This document shows, in pieces, positions 1-5,154 of a stretch of 7,700 bases of DNA. Position numbers and translations under genes: made by a program. The DNA is from Lachnospiraceae bacterium. GTDB lineage: Bacteria; Bacillota; Clostridia; Lachnospirales; Lachnospiraceae. Under the pieces are notes generated by a model. That model did no database searches. It was given only the letters and a program-made list of their open reading frames with translations, and was not told where the DNA came from. Position 1 is the stretch's first letter. Each line of letters starts with the position of its first letter. The stretch is taken from NCBI GenBank assembly GCA_017463035.1, contig JAFTPY010000139.1, positions 1 through 7,700 on the forward strand. The letters are read 5' to 3'.

Positions 1-1
1 A

Positions 2-727
2 TTGCAGGCTTTGGGAAAAGTAAAGGAAGAGTTTATCGAGGAAGCGGCACCGATGGATGAGGTGACAATGGGGAAAGAAAAGCTGAAAGCAATGCAGGGT
101 GTGGAAGGTTCTGAGTTGCAGGGGCAGACGGGAAAAGGAAACTTCTTTTACAGATGGGTGAAATGGGCCGCATTGGCAGCCTGTGTGGCACTGGTCATCG
201 GTATCGGTGTACCTCGGGTGCTCCGGACAATCCATGACGATAGGCGTTCCTTCTGGCCGGAGGGTGAGGATTATGCCTTTGCGTTGACGGAGGATATGGT
301 TGCAGCTCTATCGACAGCGGATACGAACTATTCTATGGATACTTCTTTGGGCGCTGACGAAGGATTCCCGGATTGGGGGCTGACTTTATCGGTAAAGGAT
401 GTATCCTCTGTCGGATTGACACTTGTATGTAACAAAAACGGTGGGAATCCCACCGGGGAGCTAAAGTGCGGTACGGATTACCGACTGATTATGTTGGAGA
501 ACGGTACTTGGAAAGATGTGCTGACAGTGATTGAAGAATACGGATGGAATTCTTTGGCATATCATTTCCCTGAAGGACAGGTTACGGAGTTTGATTACAA
601 TTGGGAATGGCTGTACGGGAAGCTTCCTGCAGGCACCTACCGCCTGACGAAGGGCTTTATGGATTTCCGTGGAGCCGGGGATTATGATACGGCAATGTAT
701 TGGGTAGAGTTTGAGATCGAAGAGTAG
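2..727 (+). CDS. Anti-sigma-factor-like single-pass membrane protein (5' end outside the window)
   Basis: The frame is open from the left edge to a TAG at 725-727. The first in-frame codon is TTG, but no ribosome binding site can be seen, so I treat the gene as cut at its 5' end, perhaps by only a few residues. The visible 241 residues have a charged cytoplasmic N-terminus (ALGKVKEEFIEEAAP), one membrane helix at about 53-71 (WVKWAALAACVALVIGIGV) and a long extracytoplasmic domain. The last 35 residues carry LPAGTYRL followed by a strand ending in VEFEIEE, the pattern of Ig-like modules at the end of Clostridial sigma-associated membrane proteins. The anti-sigma protein at 3243-3854 has the same layout (ALPDVAAGTYKL near its end), which supports the family call. 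Its sigma factor would be expected just upstream, outside the window. The role is inferred from architecture and no catalytic residues are visible. Confidence 0.6.
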   Translation: MQALGKVKEEFIEEAAPMDEVTMGKEKLKAMQGVEGSELQGQTGKGNFFYRWVKWAALAACVALVIGIGVPRVLRTIHDDRRSFWPEGEDYAFALTEDMVAALSTADTNYSMDTSLGADEGFPDWGLTLSVKDVSSVGLTLVCNKNGGNPTGELKCGTDYRLIMLENGTWKDVLTVIEEYGWNSLAYHFPEGQVTEFDYNWEWLYGKLPAGTYRLTKGFMDFRGAGDYDTAMYWVEFEIEE

Positions 728-840
728 GGAGGATTTTTAAGAAAATATTGAAAAAAGCGATGGCGAAATATAAATTGCCAGACTTACTATAAAAAATAAC
801 AAAAATGATAAAAAACGTTTCTTTTTATGTGGACTTGTGC
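728..840. other. AT-rich intergenic stretch without a convincing gene
   Basis: After the first stop codon comes a purine-rich GGGAGG (727-732), then a 14-codon TTG-started frame (748-792) with no family resemblance and poor spacing. A weak hairpin with TGGCGA/TTGCCA arms lies at 759-779 but has no T-run behind it, so I do not call it a terminator. The rest is AT-rich DNA leading into the promoter at 838-846. Confidence 0.4.
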
Positions 841-846
841 TATAAT
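838..846 (+). promoter_or_regulatory. Extended -10 promoter for the EAL-domain gene
   Basis: TGC directly before TATAAT (841-846) gives a perfect extended -10 element. The region 17-18 bp upstream (around 817-823, TTTCTT) is only a poor -35, which is usual for extended -10 promoters. Transcription would begin near 853, leaving a leader of about 35 nt to the start at 888. That leader is too short for a c-di-GMP riboswitch. Confidence 0.6.
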
Positions 847-887
847 ACAAAATAAGGTATTGTCGAATGAGGCACAGGAGGTGCGCT

Positions 888-2570
888 ATGGAAGAAACAC
901 ATTTGAAGGAAGAACTGAAGCTTTTTTTTGAGACGTTACAGAGTCCCGCCCATACAAGAAGAGAGGTTTTAGACAATGTGCAAAAGGCCATTGCGCTGAT
1001 TGCGGAGCAATGGCATGTCGGAAGGGTAGCGGCTGCGCTTTCGGCACCGGAGTCCGGATTTCGTGCTCAAATCAGTAACATGGAGGGAACGTTGTATCAG
1101 AGCGTTCGGCCGACAGGGGACGATACAGTTTCCATTAATTTCCGTACCGGTGAGGGAGGAACCGCGGATATCATTTTTTATGCGGAAGAAGGGTATCAAT
1201 GGACGGAGGAAGAGCGTAGGGAACTTCTGATTTTCGGGCAGACAATACTGGGAGCGTTCCGTTTAGAGATGATGGATTATTTGCTGCGTCGCACCATGCC
1301 TACGGATTTGTCGGTATCCATGCAGAATATTGCAGGTTTTATGGCACATCTGGGCGGAATGTGTGCACGGGGAACCGTGGCAAATTATATCGGATTTTAT
1401 TTTAATACCCATAACTTTAAATATGTAAATAAAGCACTTACCCATCAGAAGGCAGATGGGGTGATGCGGCAGTATACAGCTATGCTTATGCAGGGGCTTG
1501 AGAAAGATGAATGCGCGGCCAGACTGGGCGGTGATAATTTTGTAGCGGTGATACGGAAGGAAAATGCCGAAGCGTACATTCACCGAATCGGTAATATAGA
1601 GCTTGTTTATCAGGATGGTGAAAAAAGCAGGAAGTTCAGCTTCGGTGCAACCATCGGTGTCAGCGAACTGGAGAATATTCATGAACCGGGAGAAGTAATG
1701 ATGCGCATCAGCAGTGCGTATCAGGCGGCTCGGCAAAGGGACAGCAAAGACGTAGTGTACTTCAGCGAAGAAATTCATAAAGAACTCATGCGTCAAAAGG
1801 AGATTATTGCGGGATTTTACCGTGGGATTGCCAAGCAGGAGTTTGAGGTTTATTATCAGCCGAAGGTGAATGCAAGGGAACGAAAACTTTGCGGGGCGGA
1901 GGCTTTGATTCGGTGGAAAAGGCACGGGCAAATGATTTCTCCCATGGAGTTTATTCCGATTTTGGAAAAGGAAGGCAGTATTTGTACCCTTGACTTCTAT
2001 GTGTTGGACAAGGTATGTGAACTTCTCAGTGTGCGCATCCGGGAAAACCGACCGGTCTATACCATATCGGTGAATTTTTCCAAGCGACATATGGAAAACC
2101 CGCATTTGGCACAGGAAATCGTGGAAGTGATTGATAAGTATAATGTGCCCCATGAATACATCGAAGTAGAGTTGACGGAGAGTGAAGATGTAAAGGATTA
2201 CATTGTGCTGGCAAACCTAATCGATGAGTTGAAGGCGGCGAGGGTATGTGCATCGGTGGATGACTTCGGAACCGGATATTCGTCTTTGAATATGCTGAAG
2301 ATGATTAACACCGATATTCTTAAGATTGATAAATCCTTTATTCCCTTCGGACGGGACGAGTCTGACAATCAAAAGGATTGTATCATGTTTGAAAGTATTT
2401 TGAAGCTGGCAAAGGCGTTGGGCTTCCGGATTGTTGCGGAGGGTGTGGAAACAGAGCAACAGTACACCTATATGTATGAGGTGGGCTGTGATATTATACA
2501 GGGCTATTACTTTGACCGACCGCTGCCGAAGGATGAGTTTTTGCAGCGGTTGGATAGTGGCCAGTATTGA
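888..2570 (+). CDS. GAF-like / degenerate GGDEF / EAL protein, probable c-di-GMP phosphodiesterase
   Basis: The 560-residue product probably hydrolyses cyclic di-GMP to pGpG in the cytoplasm; no membrane helix is seen. The start at 888 is chosen because AGGAGGTG (876-883) sits at proper spacing before it; the in-frame ATG at 867 lies upstream of that site. Residues of about 20-130 look like a GAF-type sensor (ADIIFYAEEGYQWTEEE). About 160-290 is a GGDEF domain with GGDNF at 214-218 and FNTHNFKYVN where the metal-binding Asp motif should be, so cyclase activity is unlikely. About 305-555 is an EAL domain that keeps its key residues: E338 of EAL, N396 (SVNFS), E428 (EVELTES), D458-D459 (VDDFGTGYSS), K479 (LKIDKS), E518 (VAEGVE) and Q538 (IIQGYYF). 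This set supports an active phosphodiesterase, with the GGDEF part perhaps binding GTP to control it. The gene is transcribed alone between its own promoter and terminator. Confidence 0.9.
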   Translation: MEETHLKEELKLFFETLQSPAHTRREVLDNVQKAIALIAEQWHVGRVAAALSAPESGFRAQISNMEGTLYQSVRPTGDDTVSINFRTGEGGTADIIFYAEEGYQWTEEERRELLIFGQTILGAFRLEMMDYLLRRTMPTDLSVSMQNIAGFMAHLGGMCARGTVANYIGFYFNTHNFKYVNKALTHQKADGVMRQYTAMLMQGLEKDECAARLGGDNFVAVIRKENAEAYIHRIGNIELVYQDGEKSRKFSFGATIGVSELENIHEPGEVMMRISSAYQAARQRDSKDVVYFSEEIHKELMRQKEIIAGFYRGIAKQEFEVYYQPKVNARERKLCGAEALIRWKRHGQMISPMEFIPILEKEGSICTLDFYVLDKVCELLSVRIRENRPVYTISVNFSKRHMENPHLAQEIVEVIDKYNVPHEYIEVELTESEDVKDYIVLANLIDELKAARVCASVDDFGTGYSSLNMLKMINTDILKIDKSFIPFGRDESDNQKDCIMFESILKLAKALGFRIVAEGVETEQQYTYMYEVGCDIIQGYYFDRPLPKDEFLQRLDSGQY

Positions 2571-2600
2571 TAGCATCGGATAATAATGAGAGATTAAGAA

Positions 2601-2647
2601 AAGGGATTTCCGTGACCGCTTTGCGGTATGCGGGAATCCTTTTTTTA
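2601..2647 (+). terminator. Rho-independent terminator after the EAL gene
   Basis: The outer stem GGATTTCCG / CGGGAATCC (one G-T pair) encloses a second stem ACCGC-TTT-GCGGT, and seven T follow (2640-2646). The A-run before the stem pairs with part of the T-run. It begins 30 nt after the stop codon. Confidence 0.9.
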
Positions 2648-2703
2648 CCGGAGGAGTATGAGCGTTTTTGATTCATGAACATACTGAAAATGATTCGAAA
2701 TAA

Positions 2704-2733
2704 TTGACCGAATCCGGGTTTCAAACGTGTTAT
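2704..2733 (+). promoter_or_regulatory. Possible promoter for the sigma/anti-sigma operon
   Basis: TTGACC (2704-2709) is a good -35, with TGTTAT (2728-2733) 18 bp downstream as the best -10; TATAAG (2731-2736) would need 21 bp. Transcription would start very close to the ribosome binding site at 2741, which is a weakness. I could not find a clear ECF-type (AAC...CGT) element that would show autoregulation. Confidence 0.3.
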
Positions 2734-2754
2734 AAGTGAAAGGAGGTTGATGGG

Positions 2755-3246
2755 ATGCGAACTACATCAGCACGGCCGGCTGATTGTATCGAAGATGTGA
2801 TGGAGACCTACGGAACGATGTTGTTTCGCTTGTGTTTTGTCAGTCTCGGAAACGCGGATGACGCAGAGGATGCGGTGCAGGAAACACTGATAAAGTATGT
2901 GCAAAAGCAACCTGTATTTGAGTCGGCGGAGCATGAAAAAGCATGGCTCATTGCCGTGGCTACGAACAAATGCAGGGACCTGTTGCGGTTCAGGACCAGA
3001 CATCCGGTGACGGACATAGAGGAAATAAAGGAGTATCAGGCAGAGCCTGCCGACAGCGGTATTTTAGAGGCGCTGATGACGTTGCCGGAAAAGTTCCGGA
3101 CGGTACTGACCCTCTTTTATGTGGAGGAATACAGCGTGAAGGAGATAGCGGACATTATAGGAAAAACAACATCTGCTGTGAAAATGCGACTGCAAAAGGG
3201 GCGTGTTTTGTTAGGTGAAGCATATCGAAAGGAGTATCGGGAATGA
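2755..3246 (+). CDS. ECF-family RNA polymerase sigma factor
   Basis: The 163-residue product is a normal-size extracytoplasmic function sigma factor that would direct RNA polymerase to a small set of stress or envelope promoters. The region 2 domain spans about 13-82: DDAEDAVQETLIKYVQK is the typical -10-binding and core-binding helix, followed by AWLIAVATNKCRDLLRFR. The region 4 domain spans about 103-155: LMTLPEKFRTVLTLFYVEEY, then the helix-turn-helix SVKEIADIIGKTTSAVKMRL that would read the -35 element. There is no extra C-terminal domain. AGGAGG at 2741-2746 lies 8 nt before the ATG. The last four bases overlap the start of the anti-sigma gene (ATGA, 3243-3246), implying translational coupling and equal dosage. 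The family call is firm; the regulon is unknown. Confidence 0.93.
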   Translation: MRTTSARPADCIEDVMETYGTMLFRLCFVSLGNADDAEDAVQETLIKYVQKQPVFESAEHEKAWLIAVATNKCRDLLRFRTRHPVTDIEEIKEYQAEPADSGILEALMTLPEKFRTVLTLFYVEEYSVKEIADIIGKTTSAVKMRLQKGRVLLGEAYRKEYRE

Positions 3247-3854
3247 TTGAAAAAAAGTGTGCGGAAGAAGTAAAAAAAATCGAGATGCCAAAGGAAATGC
3301 GGGAGCGCATTTTAGACAATTGCTATACGGAAATGGAGGAAATGACAATGAGAAAAAATAACGGAAAGAATGTATTCAGAAAACCAATGGTGGCTGCGGC
3401 AGTGTTGGTGGCTTGCCTGTGCGTGACGGGCGTGGGTGCCATGGCGGCAACGGGAAAGCTGACCGGATTTTTTCAGGATGTAACGGGTCTGTTCGGTGCG
3501 GTAACGGGAACCACCTATGAGCAGGCAACGGACGAAATTGAAATGAAGATTACGGAGGTGTCGGATATTCTTGCAGTGGAAATGGAGATGGACGGGACGA
3601 AGGCTCCGTACAGGGAACTAGAGACTATCGAAGTGGGAAGCTACCGGATTGTATCCGCAGACGGTGATGTGGTGGCAAAGGATGAGATGTCAACGGCAGC
3701 ACCGATAGTTGACGGAACGGCATCGGTTTCCGTGGCTCTTCCTGATGTGGCTGCCGGTACTTATAAGCTGGTGATTACAGAGTTAATCGGCTCCAAGAAA
3801 GCGGACCAGCCGCTTCCGATTTACGGGGAGTGGGAGTGCGAGTTTGTAAAATAA
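3243..3854 (+). CDS. Probable membrane-bound anti-sigma factor, partner of the ECF sigma
   Basis: The 203-residue product has a charged cytoplasmic segment (1-47, KKCAEEVKKIEMPKEMRERI), one membrane helix at about 49-69 (PMVAAAVLVACLCVTGVGAM) and an outer domain. It lacks the HxxxCxxC motif of zinc-binding anti-sigma factors. The outer domain ends with LPDVAAGTYKLVITEL and WECEFVK, like an Ig-fold module and like the end of the product of 2-727. Start choice is supported by AAAGGAG (3228-3234) 8 nt before the ATG and by the ATGA overlap with the sigma gene. The position directly after an ECF sigma is the main ground for calling it its inhibitor. Sequestration of the sigma by residues 1-47, and signal-dependent release, are inferences from other systems of this layout. 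Confidence 0.7.
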   Translation: MIEKKCAEEVKKIEMPKEMRERILDNCYTEMEEMTMRKNNGKNVFRKPMVAAAVLVACLCVTGVGAMAATGKLTGFFQDVTGLFGAVTGTTYEQATDEIEMKITEVSDILAVEMEMDGTKAPYRELETIEVGSYRIVSADGDVVAKDEMSTAAPIVDGTASVSVALPDVAAGTYKLVITELIGSKKADQPLPIYGEWECEFVK

Positions 3855-3892
3855 ACGGGCGACTATTGCAATAAACAGTGGCAGATGTAATG

Positions 3893-3936
3893 AAAGCAGC
3901 CTTACGGTAGTGTGAATTCTTCCGAAAGGCTGCTTT
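3893..3936. terminator. Hairpin terminator, possibly bidirectional
   Basis: Perfect 11-bp arms AAAGCAGCCTT (3893-3903) and AAGGCTGCTTT (3926-3936) flank a 22-nt loop. On the + strand TTTGTTT ends the stem (3934-3940), giving a modest terminator 38 nt after the anti-sigma stop. On the minus strand the stem ends in CTTTCATT and starts two bases after the stop of the broken XRE gene, so the same hairpin once served convergent genes. Confidence 0.65.
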
Positions 3937-3938
3937 GT

Positions 3939-4156
3939 TTACTTGGTTCTATCCGAGAGTTCGGTGTAGGCGAGCATACGGTTTAGCAGACCGCTTTTGT
4001 CTTTTTGAGCGTTTCTATCAGCAAAAATAGGTCAGGTTCTTCCACAGCGGAGACTGTGATTACAGATGGTTTCATGGAGTCGGACAAGCCGTATAAATAA
4101 TCGGTAGAGCAATGAAAAGTCTGTGCAATAAAGCTGACGGTTTGAAGACTGCAATA
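3939..4156 (-). pseudogene. Remnant of an XRE/Cro-C1-type helix-turn-helix regulator
   Basis: Read on the minus strand from 4156, the frame gives SLQTVSFIAQTFHCSTDYLY followed by GLSDSMKPS. This matches the last helices of XRE DNA-binding domains (the 'xxL..IA..F.VSTDYLLG' pattern). It continues as EEPDLFLLIETLKKTKAVC and stops at 3983-3985. In the next frame, beginning at 4001, the sequence DKSGLLNRMLAYTELSDRTK runs to a stop at 3939-3941 and looks like the genuine C-terminus. The two pieces join as LIETLKK-DKSGLL if one base is restored in the A-run (T5 on the + strand, 4002-4006). The front is missing: an in-frame stop lies at 4157-4159, the only methionine codons are inside the remnant, and helices 1-3 of the HTH are absent. 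It is therefore a doubly broken gene of about 70 remaining codons. Confidence 0.8.
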
Positions 4157-4341
4157 TTAAATTTACAGATCTGCAATACATATTGTCAAAAGCAAATTTT
4201 CGATGTAGAATAAAAGGAGACCATTATATCTATACGAGGGAGGATATAGAAGAGATTATTAATATCCAGCCGAACGGGAATAAGGCGAAACCATATCAGG
4301 TGAAGCAAGTGCGCTATATTTTTTTGAAATATAATATATAG
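4138..4341 (+). pseudogene. hicA: HicA-type mRNA interferase toxin lacking its start
   Basis: An open frame without a start codon runs from the stop at 4135-4137 to TAG at 4339-4341 (67 codons). It reads DCNIKFTDLQYILSKANF, then RIKGDHYIYTRED, IEEIINIQPNGNK and AKPYQVKQVRYIFLKYNI. This is the HicA double-stranded-RNA-binding-like fold of the 'KPYQVKQVR' clade, with the catalytic His kept in GDH (codon 4222-4224). Family members start about 15 residues before the NIKF segment. Here that part is absent and there is no ATG or GTG in frame and no ribosome binding site; the TTG at 4183 would leave 52 residues and also lacks one. The hicB gene follows after 20 nt, the standard order. I infer a 5'-truncated, probably silent toxin. 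Expression from a non-standard start cannot be ruled out. Confidence 0.8.
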
Positions 4342-4361
4342 GAACGGAAAGGTGTGAAAGT

Positions 4362-4568
4362 ATGTACAAATATACGTTGTTCGTACAATGGTCAAAGGAA
4401 GATAATTGTTATATTGTATCTGTACCGGATTTGCCGGGATGTATGGCAGATGGAGAAACACCGGAAGAAGCGGCGAAGAATGCACAGATTATGATAGGGG
4501 AATGGATTGAAACTGCAAAAGCGATGGGAAGAGAAATACCGGAGCCGACGTATGTAAAGGTGGTGTAA
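4362..4568 (+). CDS. hicB: HicB-family antitoxin, intact but probably orphaned
   Basis: The 68-residue product has the short HicB form: a partial RNase H-like fold without an added HTH or ribbon-helix-helix DNA-binding domain. Visible family features are YTLFVQWSKEDNCYIVSVPD, PDLPGC at 22-27, GETPEEAAKNAQ at 31-42 and IPEPTYVKV at the end. HicB neutralises HicA by binding it directly in the cytoplasm. AAAGGTG (4348-4354) lies 7 nt before the ATG. The linked toxin frame at 4138-4341 has lost its start, so the protein may now act only on HicA toxins elsewhere, or be a relic. A TATAAT at 4330-4335 could drive it locally, but no good -35 is seen. Length is full for the family and nothing in the frame is damaged. 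Confidence 0.88.
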   Translation: MYKYTLFVQWSKEDNCYIVSVPDLPGCMADGETPEEAAKNAQIMIGEWIETAKAMGREIPEPTYVKVV

Positions 4569-4572
4569 AAAC

Positions 4573-4592
4573 ATTGGCGATTAATTGCCAAT
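4573..4592 (+). other. Small hairpin just after hicB
   Basis: ATTGGCGA (4573-4580) and TTGCCAAT (4585-4592) form an 8-bp stem with one G-T pair and a TTAA loop, starting four bases after the hicB stop. No T-run follows, so it is not a terminator by itself. It could be an mRNA end-stabilising hairpin or a protein-binding dyad. Confidence 0.4.
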
Positions 4593-4616
4593 GGAAATCT
4601 TAGAACGGTATATTTG

Positions 4617-4650
4617 AGGCAGACGAAACAGTCTGCCTTTGTTCTTTTTT
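4617..4650 (+). terminator. Rho-independent terminator after hicB
   Basis: AGGCAGAC (4617-4624) and GTCTGCCT (4631-4638) form an 8-bp GC-rich stem with a GAAACA loop, followed by TTGTTCTTTTTT. It separates hicB from the BlaI-type operon. Confidence 0.9.
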
Positions 4651-4668
4651 ATGTACATATTGATGCTC

Positions 4669-4697
4669 TTGACAAAACTGTCTATCGGTGATAGAAT
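4669..4697 (+). promoter_or_regulatory. Near-consensus promoter of the blaI-blaR1-type operon
   Basis: TTGACA (4669-4674) is a perfect -35, and TAGAAT (4692-4697) lies exactly 17 bp downstream with one mismatch to the -10 consensus. Transcription should begin near 4704, leaving a leader of about 85 nt. Such a strong promoter embedded in operator dyads fits repression rather than weak constitutive use. Confidence 0.85.
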
Positions 4698-4730
4698 GAA
4701 TGCAATGACTATCACCGATAGACAGTTTTG
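4673..4730. promoter_or_regulatory. Paired operator: perfect 22-bp inverted repeat, probable BlaI-type binding sites
   Basis: The left arm (4673-4694) and right arm (4709-4730) are exact reverse complements over 22 bp, separated by 14 bp. Each arm contains its own dyad, CTATCGGTGATAG (4682-4694) and CTATCACCGATAG (4709-4721), whose centres are 27 bp apart. The left arm covers the -35 to -10 spacer and the right arm lies just after the predicted transcription start. This is the expected geometry for a dimeric repressor such as the BlaI-type protein encoded 60 bp downstream. Because transcription would begin between the arms, the RNA would carry only one arm, so a role at the DNA level is favoured over an RNA hairpin. 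Confidence 0.75.
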
Positions 4731-4788
4731 CGTTACGAAGAGAAGCATTGATTAGGATGAGATATTGTTACATAAGGAGGCGGTTCAT

Positions 4789-5151
4789 ATGACAGAAATT
4801 AAATTGGGTATGGTAGAAGCCCGCTTTGCGGATATTGTGTGGCAGCATGCGCCGTTGTCCACAAAGGAGCTGGTGGCACTTTGCGAAGAGGAGCTGAACT
4901 GGAAGCGGACCACTACTTATACGGTGCTAAAGAAGCTTTGTGAGCGTGGGATTTTCGAGATGGAAAACAGCCGGGTGACGGTGCTCATCGGGAAGGATGA
5001 GTTTTACGCGATACAGAGCGAGAAGTTTGTGGAGGATACCTTTTCCGGTTCCCTTCCGGCTTTTATTGCGGCCTTCGGTTCCCGGAAAAAGCCGTCCGCG
5101 AAGGAGTTGGAGGAGATTCGTAGGATTATTGATTCCTTTGGGGAGGGTTAA
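4789..5151 (+). CDS. blaI: BlaI/MecI-family winged-helix transcriptional repressor
   Basis: The 120-residue product has the size and pattern of BlaI/MecI repressors: a winged-helix domain over about 5-72, then a C-terminal dimerisation part. The recognition region WKRTTTYTVLKKLCERG (38-54) is the family hallmark, and the wing follows (FEMENSRVTVLIGKDEF). Known members bind promoter dyads as dimers and are inactivated by cleavage after signalling through a BlaR1-type protease. The Asn-Phe cleavage pair of the staphylococcal protein is not present, so the site must differ or release must work another way. Start at 4789 is set by TAAGGAGG (4773-4780) at 8 nt; an in-frame TTG at 4765 lies before that site. 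It probably binds the dyads at 4682-4721 and represses its own operon. The next gene starts 3 nt after its stop. The symbol denotes the family, not a proven link to beta-lactam resistance. Confidence 0.9.
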   Translation: MTEIKLGMVEARFADIVWQHAPLSTKELVALCEEELNWKRTTTYTVLKKLCERGIFEMENSRVTVLIGKDEFYAIQSEKFVEDTFSGSLPAFIAAFGSRKKPSAKELEEIRRIIDSFGEG

Positions 5152-5154
5152 AGT

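Noticed and set aside
748..792. 14-codon frame MKKAMAKYKLPDLL after the first gene
   Set aside because: TTG start, poor spacing to GGGAGG and no family resemblance; chance is the simpler explanation.
867..887. Earlier in-frame ATG at 867 for the EAL gene
   Set aside because: The strong AGGAGGTG at 876-883 lies inside this extension and is well placed for the ATG at 888; nothing suitable precedes 867.
847..887. Possible c-di-GMP riboswitch before the phosphodiesterase gene
   Set aside because: The leader from the extended -10 promoter is only about 35 nt and has no aptamer-like pairing.
1263..2153. Long minus-strand frame inside the EAL gene
   Set aside because: It is antisense to a firmly identified EAL-family gene, has no ribosome binding site and its His/Cys-rich product resembles nothing; it is a frame shadow.
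4186..4485. Minus-strand frame of 99 codons over the hicA/hicB region
   Set aside because: It is antisense to the HicA frame and hicB, both of which show clear family motifs, and its product is an unstructured hydrophobic sequence.
4673..4730. Inverted repeat read as a terminator, insertion-sequence end or CRISPR-like repeat
   Set aside because: No T-run follows, there is no transposase or target duplication, and only two arms exist; overlap with a promoter in front of a blaI-type gene fits an operator better.
4765..4788. Earlier in-frame TTG start at 4765 for the BlaI-type repressor
   Set aside because: The ribosome binding site TAAGGAGG (4773-4780) would lie within the coding sequence, and homologues begin close to the MTEIKLG segment.
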